From assembly GCA_963716125.1 (NCBI GenBank), contig OY970294.1, forward strand, positions 186,001-250,000: 64,000 bases of DNA, read 5' to 3'. The notes under the pieces are model-generated. The model was not told the origin of the DNA and made no database searches. It saw nothing but the letters and a program-made list of their open reading frames with translations. A program made the position numbers and the translations under genes. Of this stretch, positions 54,213 through 64,000 are shown piece after piece. The DNA is from Acidiluteibacter sp963716125. Lineage in GTDB: Bacteria; Bacteroidota; Bacteroidia; Flavobacteriales_E; Vicingaceae. The number at the start of each line of letters is the position of its first letter. Position 1 is the stretch's first letter.

Positions 54213-55184
54213 TTAAGGTTTTCCGTATACTACTATCATAAATTGAGTAGCTTTTACAGTTGAAGGATTTGCTGCATCTCTAATTTGAACTTGAATAGTT
54301 TTTGCTGTTGAATTCATTGTACCCACACCTGCTATTTCCCCGTTACCAATACTTGTGAATGGTGTAACAACTACTGCAATACTTCCCGTCCAACCTTTAT
54401 CAAGAGTAACTGTATAAACTTTAGTTGTTGAATTATAAGCAGCACTAGCAATTCCAAATTCACTTTGAATTACTCCCAATGATGAAATATTTCCCCAAGC
54501 CAAAGGAACAGCTTCTGCATACAATGTTCCTGTAGCGGGTGTTGCTGTAGTTCCTAAACTTTTTACTTTTACATCCTTAAACTCAGCTGAACCATCAGTA
54601 TTAATTGCTGCTTCAATAGTGTTGCCTCTTTGAAATTCTATAAACTGAGCATTGTCTGGGGCTGCTGTTTGCACTTGTAATGTCAATAAGTCACTAGCAG
54701 AAGCTATTGTAGTTGCTGCGATTTCTACTTTTTGAAGAGCTGTGTTTGTGTTTTCATATTGAATTCCACCTCCAGAAATACCTTTAAAAGGTACATTTAA
54801 TGCATAAGGAACAGATTCAAGATCCTGAGTTCCCATGTTTACATATCCACTTCCTAAATCTATCTCTACTTGTAATTTTTCTGCAGTTGCGTTTGTCCAA
54901 TCTACTGCTGCAAATGTTCCTGTTACCGGAGTACCATCTCCAATTACTACATTTACAATTCCTTGTGCATCACTGTTGATACTTAGATGTTCTTCTACGT
55001 ATCTATTTATCGCACCTTCTTTAATTGTAAACTTTAAATCTACGTTTTGATTAGCGACAATAGCTCCTGAGCCATTACGAACCACTGCTTGATAATTAAT
55101 TCCTTGTGCGTAGGTTAAGGATGTTATTCCTACTAATGCAAACAAAAGAATTGTTGCTTTTAAATTGTTGTAAAACTTTTTCAT
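54213..55184 (-). CDS. Secreted protein of unknown function
   Basis: A 323-residue protein with signal peptide (LLFALVGITSLTYAQ). Residues ~27-130 (INYQAVVRNGSGAIVANQNV, ESVPYALNV) resemble the N-terminal module of many Bacteroidota secreted proteins that carry phage tail-fibre-like regions. The remainder (EFQRGNTIEAAINTDGSAEF ... VYTVTLDKGWTGSIAVVV) is a beta-rich, Thr/Ala-rich region. No T9SS domain; the downstream T9SS protein may be a partner. Confidence 0.7.
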   Translation of the reverse strand: MKKFYNNLKATILLFALVGITSLTYAQGINYQAVVRNGSGAIVANQNVDLKFTIKEGAINRYVEEHLSINSDAQGIVNVVIGDGTPVTGTFAAVDWTNATAEKLQVEIDLGSGYVNMGTQDLESVPYALNVPFKGISGGGIQYENTNTALQKVEIAATTIASASDLLTLQVQTAAPDNAQFIEFQRGNTIEAAINTDGSAEFKDVKVKSLGTTATPATGTLYAEAVPLAWGNISSLGVIQSEFGIASAAYNSTTKVYTVTLDKGWTGSIAVVVTPFTSIGNGEIAGVGTMNSTAKTIQVQIRDAANPSTVKATQFMIVVYGKP

Positions 55185-55380
55185 GACAAATAATTTTAAT
55201 TAATAGTAAAATTTATTATCACAAAGTTAATTTGCAGTTTCAAGAAAAAACTAAGGGTATTCCCTGATTTTTCATTTATACATACTTTCCACTCATCATA
55301 TCTATTTACCATTAAACATAATTTTATTTCAGTATTCTAAAAACCACTATATTAGTGCAATTATTAAAAAATTAAATCAG

Positions 55381-58317
55381 ATGAAAAATAAAAAATTAAC
55401 TAACTTATTCTCAGTTGTTTTTGTATTGTTTGTTTTCGTTTCGTGTCAAACAGAAGATAAAAAAGCAACAAATGAATCAGAAAAAAATTATGAAACAGTT
55501 GAAAATGATCCTACCAATACAAGGATATACACTCTTGAAAATGGCTTAAAAGTTTATTTATCAGTAAATGAAGATGAGCCAAGAGTTCAAACATCAATAG
55601 CAGTGCGTGCGGGAAGTAAAAATGATCCTGCAACAGCAACTGGTTTAGCACACTATTTAGAACATATGTTGTTTAAAGGAACAGATAAATACGGCACATT
55701 AGATTACTCTAAAGAAGGCCCATTGCTTACTGAAATAGATAGTTTGTATGAAGTGTATAGAGGCACAAAAGATGAAGCTCAAAGAACTTTATTATATGCT
55801 AATATTGATAGTGTTTCTCAACTGGCTTCTACATTTGCTATAGCCAACGAATACGATAAAATGGTTTCAGAAATGGGCGCAAAAGGAACCAATGCATACA
55901 CCTCACAAGAAAGAACAGTTTATGTAAATGATATTCCTACGAATCAATTAGATAAGTGGTTGGCTGTGGAAGCAGAACGTTTTAGAAATCCACAATTAAG
56001 ACTATTTCACACTGAATTAGAGGCTGTTTATGAAGAAAAAAATAGAACGTTAGACAGTGATTTCAGAAAAGCTTTCGAAGCATTGATGAGCAATTTATTT
56101 CCTACGCATCAATATGGCCAACAAACCACTATTGGAACGATTGAACATCTTAAAAATCCATCATTAACAGAAATTAAAAAGTATTTTAATACATATTACG
56201 TTCCTAATAATATGGCCATTTGTATCGCTGGTGATTTTAACCCTGATGAATTGATTGAAAAAATTAAAGATAAATTTGGAAGTATGGAAAGAAAGGAAGT
56301 TCCAACTTTTGAAGTTAGTCAAGAAACTCCTATTACAGAAATAATTACGAAAGAAGTAAAAGGGCCAGATGCAGAGTTTATGTATTTAGCTTATCGCTTT
56401 GATGGCGTAAAAAGTAAAGACGCAGAATTGATTCAATTGTGTGATATGATTTTAGCAAATAGCACAGCAGGATTAATCGACTTAAACTTAAATCAACAAC
56501 AAAAAGTATTGAATGCGAGCTCATTTACTTATATTTTATCTGATTATTCTGCACACATGTTGAACGGTAGCCCTAAAGAAGGACAGAGTTTAGAAGAAGT
56601 AAAAGATCTTTTATTGTCTCAAATTGATAGTCTTAAAGCAGGAGCTTTCCCCGATTGGTTGCCTGAAGCTTGTATCAATGATTTGAAAATTAGTAGAATC
56701 AATCAAATAGATTACAATAGAGGAAGAACAAGCATGATGATTGATGCATTTATTCAGAAGAGAGATTGGAAAGACCAAGTAAATGAGATTGATGCATTAA
56801 AAAAGTACAGTAAGGCGGACATTGTACAGTTTGCAAAAGAGCATTACAAAAATAATTATGTCGCTGTTTATAAAAAAACAGGTAAAGATGAAAATTCTCA
56901 AGAAGTGGTGAAACCAAAAATCACTCCTGTACAAGTAAATAGAGATGACGCTTCTCCATTTTTGACTGAAATAACAGGGATGAAAACAAAAGACATCGAA
57001 CCTAAATTTTTAAACTTCGATAAAGATATTCAGAAGGGAAAATTATCAAATGGTATCCGTGTTAATTCAGTAAAAAACGAAAATAATGAGTTGTTTAATT
57101 TGTACTATGTATTTGACATGGGAACCAATAACAATCTAAAGTTAGGGTTAGCTTTAGATTATTTACCATTTTTAGGAACCTCAAAATACAGTCCATCCGA
57201 AATCCAACAAGAGTTTTATAAAATTGGTTGCAATTTCAATGCTTTTGCTTCTAACGAAAAAGTGTATGTAACCTTATCAGGATTAGATGAAAACTTTGAA
57301 GCAGGAATTCAATTATTTGAGCATTTACTCAATGATGCTAAAGCAGAAGATGAAGCATTAAAAAGTATGGTTTCAAATATTTTAAAGAAGCGTTCGGATG
57401 ATAAATTGTCTAAAAACATCATCTTATTTAATGCAATGGCCGATTATGCCAAATATGGCAGCAATTCTCCTTTTAAAAATATTTTATCAGAAGTAGAATT
57501 AAATGCTTTAAGTTCTAGCGAGTTAATCGATTTAATTCACGGATTAGAGGGATTTAAACATCATGTGCTTTATTTTGGACCAAAGTCTGAGAATGACTTA
57601 ATAGCCGCTTTAAATAAGGAGCATAAAACCCCTAAAGTACTGAAAGAAATACCAAAAGAAAAGGAGTTTATAGAAGTAAACAATGATAAAACGCAAGTTT
57701 ATGTGGTGGATTACGATATGAAACAAGCTGAAATTATGATGCTTTCAAAAAAGGAAATGTATAATCCTAAAACAGTAGCAGCAGCTGCAATTTACAATGA
57801 ATATTTTGGTGGTGGCATGGGTTCTATCGTTTTTCAAGAAATGAGAGAGTCTAAAGCCTTAGCGTATTCTGTATATTCTGTTTATCAATCACCTGCTGAT
57901 TCAGCAAAAGCTCATTATGTAATGGCATATATAGGAACTCAAGCTGATAAATTGAAAGAGGCAATGGCAGGAATGACAGATTTGTTGAACAATATGCCAG
58001 AGTCAGAAAAAAGTTTTGAATTGGCGAAAAAAGCTGCTTTAGAAAAAATTAGAACAGAAAGAATAACCAAGGCCTCTAAGTTGTGGAATTATGAAACGGC
58101 TTTGAAAAGAGGCTTAGATTATGATATTCGAAAAGATGTTTATGATGCTATTCCAAACATGACTATGGCTGATTTAAAGGCTTTTCACGAAAATTATATC
58201 AAGAATAGTAAGTATACCATAATGGTAATAGGTAAGAAAAGTGGGCTAGACATGAAGGCCCTAAATAGCTATGGAGAGGTGAGTTATTTAACTTTGAAAG
58301 ATGTATTTGGATATTAA
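55381..58317 (+). CDS. M16 family zinc metallopeptidase lipoprotein
   Basis: A 978-residue protein with a lipobox (FVSCQTED; Cys 22). The inverted zinc motif HYLEH lies at 91-95 (H91, E94, H95), with the distal Glu in LEAVYEEKNRTLD. The C-terminal half holds a second M16-like domain without HxxEH, as usual in pitrilysin/insulinase-type dimers. It degrades peptides at the envelope. A strong terminator follows. Confidence 0.9.
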   Translation: MKNKKLTNLFSVVFVLFVFVSCQTEDKKATNESEKNYETVENDPTNTRIYTLENGLKVYLSVNEDEPRVQTSIAVRAGSKNDPATATGLAHYLEHMLFKGTDKYGTLDYSKEGPLLTEIDSLYEVYRGTKDEAQRTLLYANIDSVSQLASTFAIANEYDKMVSEMGAKGTNAYTSQERTVYVNDIPTNQLDKWLAVEAERFRNPQLRLFHTELEAVYEEKNRTLDSDFRKAFEALMSNLFPTHQYGQQTTIGTIEHLKNPSLTEIKKYFNTYYVPNNMAICIAGDFNPDELIEKIKDKFGSMERKEVPTFEVSQETPITEIITKEVKGPDAEFMYLAYRFDGVKSKDAELIQLCDMILANSTAGLIDLNLNQQQKVLNASSFTYILSDYSAHMLNGSPKEGQSLEEVKDLLLSQIDSLKAGAFPDWLPEACINDLKISRINQIDYNRGRTSMMIDAFIQKRDWKDQVNEIDALKKYSKADIVQFAKEHYKNNYVAVYKKTGKDENSQEVVKPKITPVQVNRDDASPFLTEITGMKTKDIEPKFLNFDKDIQKGKLSNGIRVNSVKNENNELFNLYYVFDMGTNNNLKLGLALDYLPFLGTSKYSPSEIQQEFYKIGCNFNAFASNEKVYVTLSGLDENFEAGIQLFEHLLNDAKAEDEALKSMVSNILKKRSDDKLSKNIILFNAMADYAKYGSNSPFKNILSEVELNALSSSELIDLIHGLEGFKHHVLYFGPKSENDLIAALNKEHKTPKVLKEIPKEKEFIEVNNDKTQVYVVDYDMKQAEIMMLSKKEMYNPKTVAAAAIYNEYFGGGMGSIVFQEMRESKALAYSVYSVYQSPADSAKAHYVMAYIGTQADKLKEAMAGMTDLLNNMPESEKSFELAKKAALEKIRTERITKASKLWNYETALKRGLDYDIRKDVYDAIPNMTMADLKAFHENYIKNSKYTIMVIGKKSGLDMKALNSYGEVSYLTLKDVFGY

Positions 58318-58338
58318 TTGATCAAAAATTTTGGGTTT

Positions 58339-58392
58339 TATCCCGCAATAAAATAAGGCAAATGCCCTATTTTATTGCGGGATATTTTTTTT
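58339..58392 (+). terminator. Intrinsic terminator after the M16 gene
   Basis: A 17-base perfect stem (TATCCCGCAATAAAATA and complement) with a small loop around GGCAAATGCC, followed by eight T. It starts 22 bases past the stop codon. Confidence 0.9.
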
Positions 58393-58425
58393 CAATATTG
58401 TAAGATATTTATAAACTATAATAAG

Positions 58426-58902
58426 ATGAAAAAAAGAATTCAAAAAATGATTTTATGGAGTGTAATTTTAGGTTCAACTGTGTTCGTAGCTTGCGAAAAA
58501 GATAAAGAAGAGCCCAAAAAGTCAACGAACACGGCTTGTAATGAAGGCAATTTTTGTATGATCTATGACGGAGCTCAAAAGTCAGGTAATGCTACATTCA
58601 AAACTTTGACAAATGGTAAAAACAGAATCTATTGGGAAAATGGTTCAAATGCCAACTTTGAACAAGTTGAATTAGATTTAATTGGTTCGGGTATAGGTGA
58701 TTATATAATAGATACAACAGGTGCTAATGGAACGGCTGAGTTTGAATTTTTCTCTATAGCATCAGGTGTAACTGATGGTGTAAGTGGTAAAGTAACCATT
58801 ACTAAATATGATCCAAATGGTAGTGGTGTAAGCGGAACATTCTCTGCAACTACAGACAATGGTAAATTAGTGACCGATGGTAAATTTATAGATATTAAAT
58901 AG
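58426..58902 (+). CDS. Lipoprotein of unknown function
   Basis: About 158 residues from ATG at 58426 (MKKRIQKMILWSVILGS), which gives a proper lipoprotein signal (FVACEKDKEEPKKS; Cys in VACE). A longer reading from 58375 would start inside the terminator. The mature part has a cysteine pair (TACNEGNFC) and a beta-rich C-terminal half (VSGKVTITKYDPNG ... GTFSATTDNGKLVTDGKF). No family recognised. Confidence 0.75.
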   Translation: MKKRIQKMILWSVILGSTVFVACEKDKEEPKKSTNTACNEGNFCMIYDGAQKSGNATFKTLTNGKNRIYWENGSNANFEQVELDLIGSGIGDYIIDTTGANGTAEFEFFSIASGVTDGVSGKVTITKYDPNGSGVSGTFSATTDNGKLVTDGKFIDIK

Positions 58903-58981
58903 TTACTCTATTTGTAACTGCTATATAAATGTTGTTGTGAAATAAATCTCTACCTTGCATTGGATTTTAAGATAGAAAATT

Positions 58982-59827
58982 ATGAAGTACAACAACATTT
59001 TATTAGCAATATGCATTGGGTTTGGGTTCACATTCAGCACAAACAGTTTCTCTCAATGTATTTCGGACACTAATAATATTTTTGAGTTTAGCTATCAATC
59101 CAAAAAATATGAAATAGTAAAAGAGAAATTAAATTGGATTAACGCTGCTGCTTGTGCTGCATCAAGAGGTGGAAAATTAACTGAAATAGATGCGCAACAA
59201 GAGCAGGATAGTATCTTCTATTATGTTAATCAGGCAAATATTACTGCAAGTCAAACTGTAGCTCCTGATGGTGGGGGAGCATCTTATTTATGGATTGGAG
59301 GGAATGATTTGAGTACAGAAGGCGTTTGGATATGGAATGGTGACAATGATAGTAGTTTTACACAGTTTTGGCAAGGCACTAAAACAGGGTCAGCTGTTGG
59401 TGGACTTTATAATAATTGGGGAAATGAGCCCGACAATTTTAATGGGCAGGACGCATTAGGTCTAGCATTTACTAATTGGCCACTAGGTGTAGCTGGAGAA
59501 TGGAATGATGTGGATGAAACCAATCTATTGTATTATATAATTGAGTATCCATCTATTTCAACTTCGATCAATAAATATAAAACAACCATAAATTTTAAAT
59601 TATTCCCAAATCCTGCACAATCTATTCTAACGGTGGAAATGAGCAAACAGTCTTCTAGTTCAAGTTTAGAAATCTATAATTTATTAGGTAAGAAAGTAAA
59701 AGATAATGCTATTAATCAATTTCGAACTACCGTTGATTTAAGTGATTTAGAAAGTGGTGTTTATTTTGTAAAAGTAATTAATACCCTAGATTATAGTCAA
59801 ATGCAAAAATTGATTATTGAAAGATAA
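58982..59827 (+). CDS. Secreted C-type lectin-like protein with T9SS domain
   Basis: A 281-residue protein. Signal peptide to about 25; a C-type lectin-like domain follows (about 30-190) with LNWINAAACAASRGGKLTEI, YLWIGGNDLSTEGVWIWN, WGNEPDNFNGQDALGL and GEWNDVDE, the last two corresponding to the EPN and WND calcium/sugar-binding motifs. The T9SS sorting domain begins LFPNPAQSILTVEM. Likely surface glycan or ice/protein binding; ligand unknown. Confidence 0.88.
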   Translation: MKYNNILLAICIGFGFTFSTNSFSQCISDTNNIFEFSYQSKKYEIVKEKLNWINAAACAASRGGKLTEIDAQQEQDSIFYYVNQANITASQTVAPDGGGASYLWIGGNDLSTEGVWIWNGDNDSSFTQFWQGTKTGSAVGGLYNNWGNEPDNFNGQDALGLAFTNWPLGVAGEWNDVDETNLLYYIIEYPSISTSINKYKTTINFKLFPNPAQSILTVEMSKQSSSSSLEIYNLLGKKVKDNAINQFRTTVDLSDLESGVYFVKVINTLDYSQMQKLIIER

Positions 59828-59986
59828 AATGAGATGATTTTTTAATTCTGTAAGTTCAAGTCATAAATGCAACTTTTTCGTTAAACAATAATTGGTTCAT
59901 TATAAAGATAGAAGTTTCGTAAATCCATTTATTAAGAATCCTAACCTTTTGATGTATTAATTTTTGCTTAGACTATAAATTTTTAA

Positions 59987-62713
59987 TTACTTTTCTTTCA
60001 GAAAATCCCTCAATATATACTGCAATATTCCTCCATTTTTATAATAGGCTACCTCAATTTCAGAATCTAATCTTGCTTTGGCTTCAAATTCAATTTTCTC
60101 TCCTGATAATTTTTCGGCTGTTACTTTAATTACAGAACCAGCTTTAATATCGTTTATTCCTGTAAAACTAAATTTTTCATCACCTTTTATGCCAAGACTT
60201 TCCGCATTTTCGTTGTTCATAAACTTCAATGGCAATACACCCATTTGCATCAAGTTACTGCGGTGAATTCGTTCAAAACTTTCAGCCAACACCACTTTAA
60301 TGCCCAATAAAATTGTTCCTTTAGCTGCCCAATCTCGAGAAGAACCACTGCCATAATCTTTACCTGCTATTACAATCAATGGCGTTTTATCTTTCTGATA
60401 TTTCATTGCCGTATCATAAACCGTGAGGGTCTCATCATTTGGAAAATAAGTAGAATAGCCCCCTTCTTTGTCAGTAATCTTATTTTTTATTCTCACATTG
60501 GCAAAAGTTCCTCGCATCATCACTTCGTGATTTCCTCTTCTAGAACCATAAGAATTAAAATTTCCTTTTTCTACACCATTGTTGATCAGATAGTTTCCTG
60601 CAGCCGAATCAGCGCTAAAACCACCTGCAGGTGAAATATGATCGGTGGTAATTGAATCACCAAGATAAAGCAAAATCCTAGCATCTTGTATATCTTCCAA
60701 GGCTTCTGGTTTTTCACTTAAGTCTTTAAAAAATGGTGCTTCTTTGATATATGTCGAATCATTTCCCCATGCATAGTCTGTTCCTTCAGCTGTTGGAAGT
60801 TTTTGCCACTGCTCTTCTCCATCAAAAATGGTATCATACACATTTTTAAAATCATCAACTGTCATGCATTCTTCAATGGTTTTATTAATTTCTTCTTGAC
60901 TTGGCCAAATATCTTTTAAATAAACTGGTAATCCATTAGGATCATAACCTAACGGATCATTAATTATGTCAATATCTACTCTGCCAACCAATGCATAGGC
61001 AACCACCAACATAGGAGACATTAAAAAGTTCATTTTTACTTGAGAATGTACTCTTGCTTCAAAATTTCTATTTCCAGATAAAACTGAGGCTACTACCAAA
61101 TCATTCTCCACCACAGCTTGAGCAATATGTGGAGGTAAAGGCCCGCTGTTGCCAATACAAGAAGTACAGCCATAACCAACCGTATGAAAACGCAATGCAT
61201 CCAAATCTTCTGAAAGCCCTGAGCGGTTTAAATAATTAGTCACTACTTTTGAGCCTGGCGCCAAACTTGTTTTAACCCAACTCTTAGTTCGCAACCCTCT
61301 TGCAAGAGCATTTCGAGCCACTAATCCTGCTCCAACCATCACAGCTGGATTGGAAGTGTTGGTACAAGATGTTATTGCAGCAATAACTATACTACCATCA
61401 CTTAAATGATAGTCTGCATTTTTAAATTTAATGTTAACTGTTCTCAAACCATTTTCAGTTTCCACTACAACACCGGGCGTGCTATGATCTTCTTTTGTTG
61501 CATATTGAGTTCCAGAGCCCCCTTCTTCCAACCAACGATTTTCTTGTCGTTCAGCCATTGGAACATATTCTCTTTTAAACTCCTCTTTCAATAATTCAGC
61601 AAATTTCTTATCCAAATCTTCTGCAAAAATTTTATCTTGTGGTCTTTTAGGTCCTGAAACAGTTGGTTTTAAAGTATTCAAATCCAATTCAACCACCTCT
61701 GTATACTCTATTTCTTCTTTTCCTGTACGCCACAATAAATTTTCATCACAATATTCTTTCACCAACTTTCGGTGGGCATCCGAACGGTTGGTCTTTTTCA
61801 TATAGTCCAAGGTTTGTTCGTCAATAGGAAAATAGGTAACTGTACAGCCAAACTCAGGAGACATATTAGAAATTGTAGCCCGATCGGTAACTGTTAAGTG
61901 ATTGAGTGCATCTCCAAAAACTTCCACAAATTTTCCTACTACTCCAACATCACGAAGTAAGCGAGTGATGGTTAATACCAAATCAGTTGCTGTACAACCT
62001 TTGGGTATTTTTCCCGATAATTTTAAACCCACTACTTCAGGACAAGCAAAATAAATTGGTTGGCCCAACATAGCTGCTTCTGCTTCAATTCCGCCAACAC
62101 CCCATCCTACTACACCAATTCCGTTGACCATAGGTGTATGGGAATCTAATCCAACTAGACTATCAGGAAAAGCCCAACCATCTCTCTCCATTACACCTTT
62201 CGCTAAATATTCCAAATTCACTTGATGACAAATTCCCATTCCAGGAGGCACAACTGTAAAGTTATCCAATCCCTTTTGTCCCCATTTCAATAGCTTATAC
62301 CGCTCACTATTCCGCTCGTACTCCTTTTCTACATTCTTTTCTTTAGCATAGTCTGTACCAAAAAAATCAACTTGTACAGAATGGTCTATAATTAAATCTA
62401 CAGGGATTCTAGGATTAATTTTACTTCCATCTCCACCTTTTCTAATTATTTCAGAACGCAAAGAAGCAATGTCAACTACGGAAGGTACTCCTGTAAAATC
62501 TTGCATTAAGATTCTAGCTGGCTTAAAAGGAATTTCTTTATTTTCCCCTTTTGACTTCCAATTCTTTAAAGTGTTTAGATGATCTTCATTTACTGCAAAG
62601 CCATCTTGATGACGCAATACATTTTCCAGTAAAATCCTGATTGAAAAAGGTAGTCGATGAATATTTACCCCTTCTTTTTCTAATTTTCTTAGCGATGCTA
62701 TTTTTTGATTCAT
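59987..62713 (-). CDS. acnA: Aconitate hydratase AcnA
   Basis: A 908-residue aconitase of the AcnA/IRP type, converting citrate to isocitrate. [4Fe-4S] cysteines lie in AAITSCTNTSNP and GYGCTSCIGNSGPLP; substrate-binding motifs include VGLDSHTPMVNG, FGCTVTYFP, LGDSITTDHISPAG and GKDYGSGSSRDWAAKG (swivel domain). Length is typical and all residues look intact. It depends on Fe-S assembly, supplied by the SUF operon. Confidence 0.95.
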   Translation of the reverse strand: MNQKIASLRKLEKEGVNIHRLPFSIRILLENVLRHQDGFAVNEDHLNTLKNWKSKGENKEIPFKPARILMQDFTGVPSVVDIASLRSEIIRKGGDGSKINPRIPVDLIIDHSVQVDFFGTDYAKEKNVEKEYERNSERYKLLKWGQKGLDNFTVVPPGMGICHQVNLEYLAKGVMERDGWAFPDSLVGLDSHTPMVNGIGVVGWGVGGIEAEAAMLGQPIYFACPEVVGLKLSGKIPKGCTATDLVLTITRLLRDVGVVGKFVEVFGDALNHLTVTDRATISNMSPEFGCTVTYFPIDEQTLDYMKKTNRSDAHRKLVKEYCDENLLWRTGKEEIEYTEVVELDLNTLKPTVSGPKRPQDKIFAEDLDKKFAELLKEEFKREYVPMAERQENRWLEEGGSGTQYATKEDHSTPGVVVETENGLRTVNIKFKNADYHLSDGSIVIAAITSCTNTSNPAVMVGAGLVARNALARGLRTKSWVKTSLAPGSKVVTNYLNRSGLSEDLDALRFHTVGYGCTSCIGNSGPLPPHIAQAVVENDLVVASVLSGNRNFEARVHSQVKMNFLMSPMLVVAYALVGRVDIDIINDPLGYDPNGLPVYLKDIWPSQEEINKTIEECMTVDDFKNVYDTIFDGEEQWQKLPTAEGTDYAWGNDSTYIKEAPFFKDLSEKPEALEDIQDARILLYLGDSITTDHISPAGGFSADSAAGNYLINNGVEKGNFNSYGSRRGNHEVMMRGTFANVRIKNKITDKEGGYSTYFPNDETLTVYDTAMKYQKDKTPLIVIAGKDYGSGSSRDWAAKGTILLGIKVVLAESFERIHRSNLMQMGVLPLKFMNNENAESLGIKGDEKFSFTGINDIKAGSVIKVTAEKLSGEKIEFEAKARLDSEIEVAYYKNGGILQYILRDFLKEK

Positions 62714-62875
62714 TTGGAAAGTTTTTAGATTATGTCTTATGATAAAGGTAATCCCTTTATCGCTATAATTCCTAATAATCCAAAAAAGATAAAATATTCT
62801 TAATACAATTCGAAGAAATACAACAAATTTAATTCCTACTAATTGTGCTATATATTAATTAGATTAGAATCTCTG

Positions 62876-64000
62876 TTATTTAGCGTTTAAAAACTCCAAT
62901 TCCTTTTTTAAATCCTTTGTGGTGGTTTTAAAAAATTCCAAATTAATTTCTTCCTTGCTAATTATAATCTCTTTTTTAGCTAAATAAAGACCATCGGGCT
63001 CAGCTTTAAACGCAATAATCCAAGCTTTTAAATTCTCAGGGAAATTTAATGCCTGATAATAATTTTCTTTAAATGAATAAATAGGTGCAATTACATCATA
63101 ATCAGTAAAAACTAATCTAATACTAATATTAGGTGAAGGAGTTTCATTGATAATAAAATTGACTTTTTTTAAATAGTTTAATTTTGAAAAAACATCAATA
63201 TTTTTCCATCCAACACCGGTAAAGCTAGCCATGTAGTAATTTAAATTAAAAGCTAAGTTTTTTTGATCAAGCGGGTCTGTACTCATCAACTTTTTCTCAA
63301 TATCTTGTTGTCTTTCTAATTGAATAGCTGCTTGTAATTCTCGTTCTGATGTTACATTATATTTTTCAAAAAGTTCCTTCTTTTTAATTTCTCTATAATC
63401 CTCTATATTTGAAACATTGTACTTTTTAAATTCTTCTTGTAGCATTGCATCTTTTAAAGCATTCTTATTAGAAATATTATACAACTGCATTAAGCTGTCT
63501 AAAGCGTTACATGAATTAATTTCTTCAACAAAAGTACTGGTGGTATTTCTTGGTGTATTTTTCTCTTTTCTAAATATCCTTTTGATTTTACAAAAAAATA
63601 AAGGGCACTTTTCTTCTTTGATTCTATTTAAAATTGGATAATAAATATATTCTTCTAAGCATTTGTATAAACCTTGGTTACCAATAAATTGTAATGTCGA
63701 ATTATTTAATTCCCAATTAACTAGACCACTATGTGAATCATAATCTCCATCAAAAACTTGTGCATCATAACGTAAACTATCCGTAGGAATTAATACAGTG
63801 TAGTCTTTCACTAATTCATATTTGTCAGAATCTTTTATGTCTAATTTAAACATGCCATCTGTTTCTAATAGATTACCATCAGACATAGTTGTTAGATTAT
63901 ACAACAGCATATCTACTTTATTGTATGCTTCACTTAGCTTTAATTCAACACATTCTTTAATAGTATCTCCATTTTTATGCATCAAAGAATAGGCTTTGAA
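62876..64000 (-). CDS. Hypothetical protein, 5' end outside the window
   Basis: At least 369 residues; the frame stays open to the right edge (codons for FKAYSL precede the first Met at 63982), so the true start lies beyond base 64000. It has no recognised family. A Lys/Glu-rich, likely coiled segment (EEFKKYNVSNIEDYREIKKK and a related KYNVTSERELQAAI) shows two similar KYNVS/T units. The C-terminal ~110 residues (NLNYYMASFTGVGWKNIDVF ... VFTDYDVIAPIYSF) look globular and beta-rich. Confidence 0.6.
   Translation of the reverse strand, partial: FKAYSLMHKNGDTIKECVELKLSEAYNKVDMLLYNLTTMSDGNLLETDGMFKLDIKDSDKYELVKDYTVLIPTDSLRYDAQVFDGDYDSHSGLVNWELNNSTLQFIGNQGLYKCLEEYIYYPILNRIKEEKCPLFFCKIKRIFRKEKNTPRNTTSTFVEEINSCNALDSLMQLYNISNKNALKDAMLQEEFKKYNVSNIEDYREIKKKELFEKYNVTSERELQAAIQLERQQDIEKKLMSTDPLDQKNLAFNLNYYMASFTGVGWKNIDVFSKLNYLKKVNFIINETPSPNISIRLVFTDYDVIAPIYSFKENYYQALNFPENLKAWIIAFKAEPDGLYLAKKEIIISKEEINLEFFKTTTKDLKKELEFLNAK

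Overview
The window is a stretch of a Bacteroidota chromosome. The evidence is AT-rich DNA; several secreted proteins that end in type IX secretion (T9SS) sorting domains with xPNPxxx motifs; promoter -7 boxes of the TAnnTTTG type with few Shine-Dalgarno sites; a SUF operon that ends in a DUF2480 gene; and a Bacteroidota-type SdhC-SdhA-SdhB cluster. The genus cannot be named from this sequence alone.

Layout. 1-7830: T9SS-exported proteins (a delta-60 repeat protein and a metzincin/beta-helix protein), an XRE regulator and a PrsW-like membrane protease. They are preceded at 1-856 by a decayed, deletion-riddled second copy of the same block. 7951-14432: the SUF iron-sulfur assembly operon (sufA-B-C-D-S-E-T-DUF2480), with a perfect dyad upstream and a terminator downstream. 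14528-24896: metabolic genes (thiL, FkbM methyltransferase, DMT transporter, agmatinase plus SpeD-SpeE fusion, cyclase, alpha/beta hydrolase, M24 peptidase), interrupted at 16856-18480 by a RAYT transposase with REP palindromes and a 187-bp tandem array. 25081-28736: sdhCAB, in which sdhA and sdhB carry about a dozen lesions. 28769-33174: methionine aminotransferase, omega-amidase, pth, rplY, prs and one tRNA-Leu(CAA). 33168-43926: accessory region with a duplicated tRNA 3' end, a four-helix-bundle gene, a 5'-truncated RHS tip with a candidate metallopeptidase toxin and a downstream lipoprotein, two 658-aa T9SS propeller paralogues, a hicAB module, a DUF1016 nuclease, a RelE-type module, a TRIC channel and several palindromic repeat families. 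44050-64000: mostly housekeeping and envelope genes (aldehyde dehydrogenase, response regulator, a 2016-aa alpha-2-macroglobulin, lipoproteins, UspA, M16 peptidase, T9SS proteins, aconitase) and a partial gene at the right edge.

How the genes relate. SUF proteins would build the Fe-S clusters needed by SdhB and aconitase, two TCA enzymes in the same window. The polyamine genes form a compact unit. The A2M, PrsW-like protein, M16 peptidase and many lipoproteins/T9SS cargoes point to an envelope-focused, surface-active bacterium.

Most notable points: (1) both toxin genes of the two TA modules (hicA and relE-like) have in-frame nonsense codons while their antitoxins are open; (2) the RHS tip with HEDIH...E and the coupled lipoprotein look like a toxin-immunity pair; (3) the RAYT/REP array; (4) 72-bp direct repeats bracket hicAB; (5) small palindromes interrupt copies of a tRNA T-arm; (6) localized frame damage in sdhA/sdhB, which may be consensus error rather than biology.
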